Positions 1 through 9,169 of a stretch of DNA of 64,000 nt are shown piece by piece. A program made the translations under genes and the position numbers. Every line of letters begins with the position of its first letter. Position 1 is the first letter of the stretch. The stretch spans positions 1 through 64,000 of the forward strand of contig JAACJM010000322.1 in NCBI GenBank assembly GCA_013368315.1, given 5' to 3'. The stretch is from Tetrapyrgos nigripes. Taxonomy: Eukaryota; Basidiomycota; Agaricomycetes; Agaricales; Campanellaceae. A model generated the notes under the pieces. It was not told where the DNA came from. It ran no database searches and saw only the letters and a program-made list of their open reading frames with translations.

Positions 1-2324
1 CCAATTTGGTGGTCTGGTTGTCTGGACAATGGATCAGCTTTGTTAAGGCTTCCTGGTTTATGGAGCAGGGAGAACTCAAATCATGTGAGAAAAAATGCCC
101 ATTGTGCTTGTCGTCAGCTAAGTTTCTGAGCGGTCTGGAAATATGTCAGGTTATGATGATCGGTCAAGATTTCGATGGAGTGTGGGGCCCCTTCTAGGTA
201 ATGTCGCCATGCTTCTAATGCTTGTATAATCGCAAGCAATTCCTTGTCGTGGATGTCGTAGTTTTGTTCCGTCTCAGAGAGTGATTTAGAGATGTAGGCC
301 ACTGGATGCCATCGACTGTCGTCTCCGGTTTGCATGAGTATTCCTCCTGTTGCATACTCCGATGCGTCAACTTCTACTCGATATGGTTTGGTATGATCAG
401 GCATCAATAAGACCAGTTTAGTCGTGAAGGCCACTTTGAGAGATTGGAAGGAATTCTCCGTTTCCATTCCCCAATTCCACTGGTTATCCTTCTTTGTTAG
501 GTTGAACAGTGGATGTGCGATTTTTGAGAAGTCTTTGATGAAGCGTCTATAGAAGTTTCCAAATCCCAGGAATGCTTGTACTTCCCTCACTGTCTTTGGT
601 GTTGGCCATTCGATTACTCCTGCTACCTTCGCAGGGTCCATTGCTAAGGTGTCATGGGAAATGATAAGACGCAAGAAGTTGACCTTATCCATTTCAAACG
701 TGCACTTCTCCGGTTTTGCATATAAGTGGTTGTCTCGCAAGCATTGTAACACCCTTTGTACAAGTTTACGGTGTTCTGACAAATTGTGGGTGAAAATGAG
801 AATGTCATCCATATAAATGACGACCTTCCCTTGATCGATCAGATCCTTAAAGATTGTATTCATCATTGCTTGGAAGGTGGCAGGTGAATTCATTAGTCCA
901 AAGAACATGACTGTTGGTTTGAAGAGTCCTCAGTTGGTTTTGAAAGCGGCTTTCCATTTGTCCCCTTCTTTGATGCGGATGTTATTGTATCCCCATCATA
1001 GATCGATTTTGGTAAATACATGGGCGTCCTTGAGTTTGTCGATAAGCTCTGGAATAAGCGGTAGGGGATACGTGTTTTTTACAGTACCCTTGTTGAGTTC
1101 TCGGTAATCCTGTACGGGTCGTATTTTTCCATCTTTCTTTTTGATGAAGAAGAAGGGACTCGCCATGGGTGACTTCGATGGTTTAATGTCATCCAGGAAG
1201 GAGTCTAACTCAGTTTGTTCGTTTGGTGATAGAGGGTATGTTTTACATGTTTGTGGTTGGAAATCCTCTCATAGTTTGATTGCGTGGTCCCAACTGCTTC
1301 ATTGGGGTAAGCGTTCTGAAGTTTCTTTGTCAAACACTGACAAGTAATTGTGGTATTGTTTGGGGATTCATTCTTCTAGTGGTGTTGGTTGATCTGTTGT
1401 TGTTTGATTCTCAGCGATTTGCTGTGCTTTTGTAAAAGCTGCTCAGATACTCAGCTTAATTTCTGATTGTTCTTTGTCTTGGTCTTTGGGGGTGTCAATA
1501 TATTCCATGGCGAGTTGACTCCATTGATCTGGAATGTTCCATTGTCCAGTTTTATCTTCTGAAGGTAATAGCGCTCCTAATTTGATCTGTCCTGTGCAAT
1601 TATGCCGGGGTTGTGGTCTTCGACGTTGTCCCGCTATCTTGGGCTGTGCCACTGGTTTATAGGGTCCAGTGGGTTCTTTGTATAACACTTGGTATTCTCG
1701 ATGATACGTTCTGGGGTCAACTACTTCAGGTTGTCTTGGTTTCGTGGGATGATTATTTGACTTAGCTCTGATTTTAACCGGTGGTTTCTCTAGTACGCAG
1801 GTATTGTTGCAGCGTGCCAGACTAACTTCTGAGGTTACCCAGTCGATTTCTGGGTTGTGGTGTTCTAGCCAATCGGTTCCTAGAATGATGTCATGTTTGC
1901 CGATGTCCGTAATATAAAATTCAGTAGTTTCTTCATGATACGATTTTCGATCTGGTGTATAGATCCGTAACTTTTGGTTGGTGTAGTGTGTCACCCATCC
2001 CATGACGTTTTTGGATCCATCAACATTTTGTACTGGGAAGGGTTTTTCTATGGGGATTCAATTTAGGTCATGTTTTTGAGTGAAGGTGTTGTTGATAATA
2101 ACTCCTTCTGCTCTGCTGTCGATTTTTCGTCCAGTTATTTTACTGATTAATTCCGTTTCCAATTCTATCAAGGGAATCTGTTGGTTTTGAGTGATTGCCG
2201 TGATTCTTAGCTTAGATAGGAACTGTGGCTTACGAAAGGGTATAAGGCTCGTGTATTGCCTATTTTTTACTGGTATGTATGTCCATATACCCCCTCCTGA
2301 CGACATGACAGGGGAGGTGTTCAA
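1..2324 (-). pseudogene. Gypsy pol: protease, reverse transcriptase, RNase H (decayed)
   Basis: One reading frame runs from about 2324 to the window edge, interrupted only by TGA codons at 2058, 1443, 1368, 1299, 1269, 996, 930, 114 and 81 (lowest plus-strand base of each). Order: aspartic protease region near 2300-1800 (segment LGTDWLEHHNPEIDW); RT with the conserved stretch MFFGLMNSPATFQ after 908 and catalytic YMDD near 815; RNase H with VEVDASEYA and the later DKELLAI and TDHHNLTY motifs, ending with the typical KPGSLNKADPLSR tether near the left edge. Integrase is off-window. It would reverse-transcribe and process the element RNA. Arginine fits the family at the clearest stop sites, such as TN-R-GLF and DL-R-WGYNN. 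Confidence 0.9.
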
Positions 2325-3488
2325 AAATCCGATTGTGTTACGAGGTCTTTCAAGTATCCCGCTGCTTTCTCCTTTTCTTCCCTGGATAGCACCCTGACTT
2401 TGGTGGTGAATTCTTCCATGATCTCCTTCATTGTGGTTTTTGTCCTGGAGGACGAAGGTTCGGTTGTAGTTGTTGTTGTCCTGATTGCAGGTTTCCAGGT
2501 CGTATTGTCGGAGTTGGTCGTGGTGGACCTGGGAAACGTAGGACAGTTAAATGTAGTATGTCCTAGTCCACGACAGCTGAAGCATCGCCCTTCTTTTTTC
2601 ATCTTTTCTCTTTCCTTGTTCGTCAGTTTAGGCAGATATTTAATTTTTGGGGGTGCACCTGGGTTATTGTTTTGGAAGGCATTTACTTCCATGCTTCTCG
2701 TTCGACTACCTCCTGCATTCTGCGATCCTTTGGTTTGCCGCTCTCCTTCCCCTCGTTGTTTGCTCCACAGAGCCTTCTCAGTTTGCCTTTCTACCCAAAT
2801 CATATGTTGTCTGATCACGGCCTTCTGTAGTGTTTCAAGGTTCCGGGGTTGGGATGGTAGGTAGGAAATTCAGTCTACCAATCCTTTTGGGAGTCCTTTT
2901 CAATAGTACTTCATTAGACCTTTGTTGTTATAGCCGGTATCTTTAGTGTATAACTCGAATTCAGAATTGTACTTATCTATATCTGCCAATGCTCCTTCCA
3001 TTCTTATGACCTCTATCTTTGCTTGTGCTTGTGTTTTTCAGGACGTTGGCTTGAAGTCATGCAGAAATTGTTGTTTTACTTCTCACAACATCCACTTCTT
3101 CTTCTTCTTTGACCCTAGTGACGAGTCTTCATTGGTGCTCCAATATTCCTCATCACTATCACTGAAATCATCGTCTTCTTCATAGATTTTCGCCATCATG
3201 TTGTGAGCCCATCGCCCTGCTTTCTCTCCTGTGAAGAGTGTGAGAATTTAGTGATATCTTCTCGGTTTCCGTGGGGTATACTCCTTCGTTAAGTCAGAGG
3301 TAGTTATTGAACTCAGCTAACCAATCCTTCGCCAAGTTTCGTTCTCCTGTAAATTTTTCTGGTTTCGCTCCTCTTTCTTTCGTGGTTTTGTTTGGGAGCT
3401 GATCATCATCAGAGAGGGTATCAGTGGGAGGTCTGTTTGTTCCTCCTGCAGCGGCAGTGGCTGAAGCAGGGTTGTTGTGTTCAGACAT
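2321..3488 (-). pseudogene. Gypsy gag (nucleocapsid zinc knuckle), decayed
   Basis: The N-terminus starts near 3488 (MSEHNNPASAT) and the C-terminal half is the frame ending at 2321. A CCHC zinc knuckle CFSCRGLGHTTFNC (C-x2-C-x4-H-x4-C) lies near 2590-2550 and would bind genomic RNA. The upstream part of the frame carries TGA codons at 2870, 2900, 3038, 3083 and 3294, and one single-base frameshift lies between about 3245 and 3290. Gag ends at a TGA (2321-2323), while pol continues in the -1 frame starting right there. The reading GAT TTT TGA offers a P-site TTT preceded by T, so -1 slippage is possible. A simple mutation is the alternative. Confidence 0.85.
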
Positions 3489-3789
3489 TTCAAGGTTAGA
3501 AAGGATGTTCTGAAGATCGATTATCTGTTGGGGGGGGGGACAGATATGGGTTCTTGGATTGCAATTGGGGTGCTATCAGATGGAGATCTTCTAAGGGGAG
3601 TTCGTGGTTTGATAGGGGAAAGTGGAAGTTCTGGTACGGGAGTCGGTTTGTTTATTGGGGGTTGAACCTCTGCAGTGGGTTCTGGTGCGACGTGCTGCCC
3701 AGATGATTGTATGGGTTCTAGACTGTATCCTAGTTCTGTTCGAGTGAGGACTCGATTGTGTATAGAGAGTCAGTTTGGGCACGGATTGT

Positions 3790-4440
3790 TTAGACAGCTG
3801 TCCCACTGGTTGTTAACTGAAACGTGATAGTCTTTTTGTTGTTGGGAATGGTATGCGTGGGGTCAACAGATACAAGTGATGGTGAGAGGTGAGGAGGTAC
3901 AGCTTGGGATTTGGGATGCAGTTTTTCTAGGGTTTCCGCTTCCGGACATGCACTAATTGGTGTCTTCTGGTCCAGCAAACAGGTAATCCCACTGATTTTC
4001 GGAGACGTCTTCCCAAGAGTTGTCCAGTCGATTGTAGTAGTTTATTCTAGAGATTTGAGTTTGGAGGTATTCTTCGTGTTCCTCAAGGCAGTATTCCAAG
4101 ATGTTGCAGTCCTCGCAGTCGTCATGACTGAACCAACTGGGGATGATAGCGTTTCCAAGTTGGACAAAATAACAAGTGTCTACGACTGCCACGTATTGTG
4201 GAATTGTGTTTTCAGGGGATATCTTTATTCGGAGGTATTCAAGGATGGTTACTTCACCTTGGTCCCACGTCCTCTTATTTAGTTTAATTCAGTGGTTGTT
4301 GAATGCAGCAGCGTGCTTTTGTACTGCGTTTTCGACTTGTTGTGAATAATTTTCAAAGCTGTCTGAATCTTCAATCTCGTGGCAATATTCTGGTGGGGGT
4401 CAGATTTGTAGGTTGTTAAGGAATGGTTTGAAGTTGAGAG
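3790..4440 (-). pseudogene. Leader open frame upstream of Gypsy gag, unrecognised
   Basis: Between LTR and gag, a minus-strand frame from about 4440 to 3953 reads as protein-like sequence with two TGA interruptions, then a TAG. The clean part (4192-3953) contains HDDCEDCNILEYCLEEHEEY, an acidic stretch with several cysteines. Part of the region continues toward gag in another frame (3978-3790), rich in Pro, Ser and Thr. A C10 tract at 3530-3539 lies just upstream of the gag start and could have shifted frame. I do not recognise a domain. It may be an N-terminal extension of gag, a separate leader protein, or chance. Confidence 0.35.
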
Positions 4441-4725
4441 CCAGTGTGTATAATGTATGATTAGGATTTTAATTACAGAGTCAGTCGACCACCCTACTCA
4501 AATCGGCGAGTCTGGTTTTATGTCTCGAAACTGTGTAGACAGAAGATGACCTTGTGCAACAACTCCTTGAGATTGTTCACACCTGCCAACCTGTGAGGCT
4601 CCTCACACAGGGTAGTGTTGATGGGCTTGGGGGCACCGTAGGGGAAAGATGGGAATGGGAGGGTCCAGTAGGACAGAGACGTTGCAGTGGGTTGTGAGGT
4701 CTGTTTTGTGAGGTGGGTGTAAGAG

Positions 4726-4737
4726 AGTCTGTTCAAG
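4726..4737 (-). promoter_or_regulatory. Self-complementary primer-binding site of the Gypsy element
   Basis: Sense strand directly after the LTR: CT then TGAACAGACT (4735-4726). This decamer is the exact reverse complement of AGTCTGTTCA at the predicted 5' end of the transcript. It does not start with the TGG expected for priming by a tRNA 3' end. This is the layout of self-primed elements such as Tf1 and sushi, in which the 5' end of the mRNA folds back as primer. Confidence 0.6.
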
Positions 4738-5154
4738 TGTCAAGAACATTGTCACTTAGCAATTGACCACCCAAGTCACACGATGAACAAGATAGATTGA
4801 CAAGATACAAGAGATGAGAGAGATGTAAAGAGGTAATGAAGACAAGAGAGGAATGAGTAGCTGACTATACTCAACACTGCACTGTACTGAGAGCGGAGTG
4901 GAGACGAAGTGAACAGACTAAAGAACTAGTTACAAGCCCCTTGGTATATATGTAAAAGAAGTGAATAGAGAATAAATGAATAAGTGAGAATGTCCATGGA
5001 GATAGGAATTGGAGGAGATAAAAGATGTATATGTCAGATCAAGTGATGGTAACCATAGATAAGGAAAATGATGATGGGAATATGAGGGAAATGAATAGTA
5101 GTCCATGGAGTTAAGAAATGAATAGGAAGGTAAATACAGCGGCGATTCGTGACA
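4738..5154 (-). repeat. Gypsy 5' LTR
   Basis: A 417-bp LTR bounded by the inverted terminal pentamer TGTCA/TGACA. The right edge coincides exactly with the point where homology to the R repeat begins (5155 versus 39067). On the minus strand it holds a TATA box at 4950-4945 and, 31 bp downstream, the sequence AGTCTGTTCA (4919-4910) that is repeated just outside the LTR. The partner LTR is off-window, so divergence and the target-site duplication cannot be measured. Confidence 0.8.
4910..4952 (-). promoter_or_regulatory. Gypsy LTR core promoter and predicted transcript start
   Basis: On the minus strand the LTR reads CATATATACC at 4952-4943, and about 31 bp downstream comes AGTCTGTTCA (4919-4910). 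A start at this distance from TATA is canonical, so the mRNA is predicted to begin at or very near position 4919. Confidence 0.55.
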
Positions 5155-5446
5155 CAAGGTATATACCATATAACGTTTACTATACATCTGAAAGAAAGGT
5201 TATAGGAGAGTTGATCATCCAAGCGAGGATAAAAGGGGAATCAGCTGAGAAGTGGCCAGCAGACACACCGAAAAGGGACAAATTTCCGCTCGACAGATAT
5301 GTGACCAGATATGTACATGAAAATGAGATATCTGCAAGCTAGATCTCTGAACAGAAAGTTGCTATATAGGGATGCATTGTAGTATATTTGATTGGTGTGC
5401 AGACATATTGCATATTAAAGCTATTGAAAGAAGTACAAAAAGACCT

Positions 5447-5636
5447 CGAATTGAGAATCCAGACATAGTAACGGATATGCATCCGAAAAGACAATAAATC
5501 CGACTTCTAGATATGAGTACCAATAGTTCATCACATATCCGCTCAATGGACATATGAACTATTGGTACCCATATCTAGAAGCCAGATTTATTGTCTTTTC
5601 GGATGCATATCCATAACTATGTCCGGATTCTCGATT
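5447..5636. repeat. Fold-back palindrome with arms of about 85 bp
   Basis: The left arm, beginning at the ATTGAGAATCC block, is matched by a reverse-complement right arm ending in GGATTCTCGATT, around a short centre containing CATATCCGCTCAATGG. The arms share ATCCGAAAAGAC and TACCAATAGTTCAT in inverted order. A corresponding structure is at 39397-39588 in R copy B. It would form a long hairpin. Possible natures are a fold-back MITE or the inverted termini of a lost element. Confidence 0.7.
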
Positions 5637-6362
5637 ATTTTTCCCTTTTCGGCGTGAGAGAAGTAAGCTAGAGAGAACAGTAATGTGGTTGATACACGTG
5701 TACCAAAAGGGGAAAAATCGGTGATTAGGAGAGCTCAGCGTAGACACAGTAGATAGGAGCTCGCAAATACACAGTTAATTTTGTTAAGGCTCAGGCTCGT
5801 AAGAGCGATTTTGCAGCAGGGAAGAAAGAGATGCATTAGAGATACAGTCTATCTACTTATACTCCTCCACACAACCCCGATGAAGAAGATACATGAAAAA
5901 AACAATATCAGGAAAAATGTCAGCAGAAAGGAACAGTAATGCAACGTGTTGAAGTTGAGATGAGAAGGAATCGGATAGGCATTTATGGGAAGGTGGATTG
6001 GTGGATGGTTGAACAGATGATAAAAGCGAAAATGGCTGTTTGATTACGAGGCCAAATGAAATGAGGCTGAGTTCTTTACACTTGGTTTCTGCATGTGGCA
6101 GTGCATATTCATCCTGTCTCTTCCCATGCTGTTGTTTCTGGTTTCCTCCCTGTATTTATTAACATGACCAAACAATGACGTTATCTCAATATCTTTGCGA
6201 CCGGTAACTAAAGTTTCTCTCACTTCGTTCTCTTTTTTCTTTGTCTTGTCCTTTTGTATTGCTTTCCTTTCTCTTTTGATATTTTTCATTTTTCATTATT
6301 CTCTGTCTCTTGATCTCTCATCTTCTTATTCATCACTTGCTTTGCTTTTCCCCCCTCTCTTC

Positions 6363-6535
6363 TAGGGCTGGGCGCTGTACCGTACACTGACAGTGTACAG
6401 GTACCGTATATACGGTGCTGTACCTGTACCGTGTTGGACTCTCAAAGACATTGGTACGGGACGGTATACGGGACAGTCTGACCCGTCTCAACCTGTACTG
6501 TCATACAGGTACAGTAATCTCCCTCTTAATGCATA
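6363..6535 (+). repeat. Block of short palindromic ACCGTA-type repeats, possible hAT-like end
   Basis: Starts with TAGGGCTGGGC and then repeats GTACCG, TACCGTA and TATACGG-type words in both orientations. The same block is at 40308-40480. Subterminal arrays of this kind behind a TAGGG start are typical of hAT transposon ends, but no matching opposite end with an 8-bp target duplication was found. Confidence 0.3.
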
Positions 6536-6938
6536 CCCCCTACATCAGGAAAAAATGAGGTTTCTATAGAGTGCTCTATGCTCTCTGTAACAATGACAGG
6601 ACGGTAGGAACGTCCCCATTTATTGAGTGCTCCGTAGACACTGTAGCAGTACTCAATTAGCTCCGTAGTCTCCATAATCAATTACTTATATCTCTGTATC
6701 CCCGGTAATCATGCATATGTCTTCCATAGCCTATGGTGACCCCAAAGGATACAGTGACAATAGACACTATCGACACGTACATAGTTGTTAAAGTGTCGCT
6801 ATTTTCTCTACTCTGAATTCCCATAAAATGTGTTCACTAAAATGTTAAAACGAATGACATTAAAAAGACTACGTAGTGTATCAAGTTTGTATTGTAAAAA
6901 TTTCCCTTGTACGGCGCAGGTCCACTGCCTCCCTAAAT

Positions 6939-9049
6939 TTAATTGTTCCCTGCTATGTCCTCTGCTGTAGGTCCATCCTGTTCTCGCTCATTGCCCACTT
7001 GTGTACCTGCGGTCCCTGCTGCCTCATTTTCACCCTCTGAATCACTGTCATCCCCACTATCTGTTTCACCAGTCCATGCAGCTAACTCCAACTGCATACG
7101 TGTCTCGAGGTCTCCTGTTATAACAGACCTATTCTGTCCAGGACGAGCAAGGCCAGATTTGTCCCTATACGATGGTTACCCAGTTAGAGACCAAAGCTAA
7201 TGAGGTACATGAAGACCTCACCTTGCACGTAAATACATCCGCTTTCGAATCTTTCCAACAACTTCTTTATTCAGACCCTCCCATTTCCAAAGCTCTGCCA
7301 GGTGGTCTTGATGAACTTGCACACTGCCGCCTTCGAATGCTTGATATAGGTGCCACTTGACCATTGCTTCATAACATAGGTGATCTAGGAAACAAGCTTA
7401 GAGCCAGGCTAGATGTATATAGGAAAGGAACTTTGCTTACCTGTGCCATGAACAGTGCAATTGTTTCCAATGAAACGGGGTCAAAGAATTGAGCAAAGAC
7501 TGTCCCATGGGACTCATGGCCATGGCGAAAACATACAAGGCGAAGAATAAGCTGAAAAATAGAATTCTCAGCGAAACCTGAATGTTGCGCAGTGTCCTAA
7601 AGCATAAAAGACTATATAAGCATGATGACAGTTGAAAATTAGCAACACACCTTGAAGGCGAAGGTCATCTTCTCAGACAATGTGGCGTACAGAGTACTAT
7701 TGTGTTTCTTTGTCTTTTTGTCCGTATTTTTGCTGAACTTGAAAGTAGACATGAGTGCTTCCTCAACATACTTGAGCATGTCACCCCGGACTCGACTACC
7801 ACAGTTGCATATCTGACATATGAAATGAGTGTACGATCTGAAACCAAAATATTTTTGAAATGACGTACTATCGCTTCTACTCTTTTGTCGGATTGGTACT
7901 GTTTTCCTGCGACTCGACAAGCATCGTTGAACGCCTTTCTAGCCCAACCAACCTGAGTAGAACAATCAGGAAAGCCCTGTACCCCAATGATCTTGGCTTC
8001 ATAATATGCACATGCACGTAAAAGTATAGCCTTGCCCTCTGAGTCATAGTCATCAGCTTTCGGCTTATTAGTAGGTCTGTAGTTTGCAGCGAAAGACAGG
8101 AATGGAAGGTCTGAAGGATTTGTGGGAGGTGGTCCGCTTTGAGGAAGGGACGGTGGTGGAGGTGGTGACAGCGGTGGAGGTGGTGGAGGTGGCGGAGGGG
8201 CTGCCGCTGTCATTTGTCTGGAAGGGCTGACCATCTACGAAATAGAGTAAACGTTAAGAGGACAAAACAACAATAAGAACGAGCCATACCTGACCAGTCT
8301 CCATGAATCTGGACTGTTGATTATTTCTTAGTGCCGTGACAGCAGGAGATGGAGAAGTACTGGGCCCCTCTGCCTCTGAGTCGTGATCTGCAAGCGGTGT
8401 TAACATAAATGCATTTCGTGGTGTTCTTGTACTGGTGGGTTTTATTGTTTTACAGGGAATACGGGTCATATCCAAGCGAGGCGGAGTAGGTGTGACCATT
8501 GTTTGCATGGCTTGAATCTATTTCAAAGGTAGAACAAGTCTTGCACAAGTGGGACACAATGCAACTTACTGCTGAGGGAGGTGCAAACTGAATTGCGCTA
8601 CTGTCAAACACGTTTTCCTCTGATTCTGGGTCCATGTCGTCATCATCATCTCCTTAATCCTCTTCGCTTTGACTGTCTTCGCTGGCTTCATCTGCCCCCA
8701 AGGTAAACATATATAGAAAAATAGATCAAAATAGAAACACACTGTTGGCTTCCTTCTGCAGCGCCAGTTTCCTTTGTTGAAGCTCCTTCACCTGCTTTTC
8801 TAGTTGAGCTAGCTCTACTCTGGCGTCTGTAGAGCAAGTTTTCTTCTCTAAGAGAGCATACATAAGATTGTAAGAAACATAGAAAGGGTACTCACTATTC
8901 TTTCTCCCGCCTTTGGTGCTGTTGTCTGTATTTCTTGTTTCATGTGATCGAAGCAAGCGAAGCCTCTTTGCTGGCATGGGGATATCCAGCTCAGAGCTAT
9001 CTTCTTCTTCCACATGTACAGTATTAGACTTCGGCCTTTTGGGAGGCAT
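6939..9049 (-). pseudogene. DUF6532-type gene carried by the Plavaka transposon
   Basis: Multi-exon minus-strand gene. Exon 1 (ATG at 9049) encodes MPPKRPKSNTVHVEEEDSSE and a basic patch. Exon 2 is a coiled coil (LAQLEKQVKELQQRKLALQK). Acidic and linker exons follow, then a proline-run exon from 8234 leading into the domain core (SEGKAILLRACAYYEAKIIG, FPDCSTQVGWARKAFNDAC). Two further exons follow after short GT-AG introns (CGSRVRGDMLKYVEEAL; FFDPVSLETIALFMAQ), then ITYVMKQWSSGTYI and an acidic tail ending at TAA 6939-6941. The order matches my memory of DUF6532, a domain of unknown function common in Agaricomycetes. A TAA in the acidic exon (about 8656) and a TGA at 7271 (Arg expected) interrupt it. 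Coiled coil, basic patch and position suggest an accessory DNA- or transposase-binding protein; that is inference. Confidence 0.6.
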
Positions 9050-9169
9050 GAACAGCGACTGTTCGTTGAAGGTGGTGGTTGTAAATGAAGTGGCCTATGC
9101 ATTGTCATATTATTTATGCGGCAATTTTCGGGTAAATTTCTCTGACCTCCGCCTGCTCCTCCTTCTACC
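9050..9169. promoter_or_regulatory. Shared divergent intergenic region in the Plavaka transposon
   Basis: Only 120 bp separate the start codons of the minus-strand DUF6532-type gene (9049) and the plus-strand transposase (9170). Any promoter elements must be shared or overlapping. The interval is AT-rich in its middle (TCATATTATTTATGCGG) with no unambiguous TATA box. The arrangement would co-express the two proteins. Confidence 0.4.

Larger units (their letters stand above)
1..5154 (-). mobile_element. Ty3/Gypsy LTR retrotransposon, partial (3' end off window)
   Basis: Minus-strand element whose 5' LTR is at 4738-5154, followed leftward by a long leader, gag, protease, reverse transcriptase and RNase H. 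Integrase and the 3' LTR lie beyond position 1. The right border is set by comparison with the paralogous sequence at 39067: the shared repeat starts at 5155, directly after the LTR terminus TGACA. The coding region is almost collinear but carries 14 in-frame TGA codons and one frameshift in gag, so this copy is not functional. The order PR-RT-RNaseH and the RT motif YMDD place it in Ty3/Gypsy. The self-complementary primer site (separate entry) suggests a Tf1/sushi-like priming mode. Confidence 0.9.
5155..6540 (+). repeat. R unit copy A, left part
   Basis: Homologous to 39067 to about 40488. It holds no recognisable gene. It contains a large palindrome (5447-5636) and, near its right end, a block rich in GTACCG/TATACGG motifs. 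R copy A continues at 13631 after the Plavaka insertion. Differences from copy B include several CG to CA or TG changes. The left limit is set by the Gypsy insertion, not by a natural end. Confidence 0.75.

Noticed and set aside
81..3296. Reassignment of UGA as a sense codon, since every Gypsy interruption is TGA
   Set aside because: Host-type genes here (both NLR copies) terminate at TGA, and the conserved residue at the clearest sites is Arg rather than Trp, which CpG decay explains.
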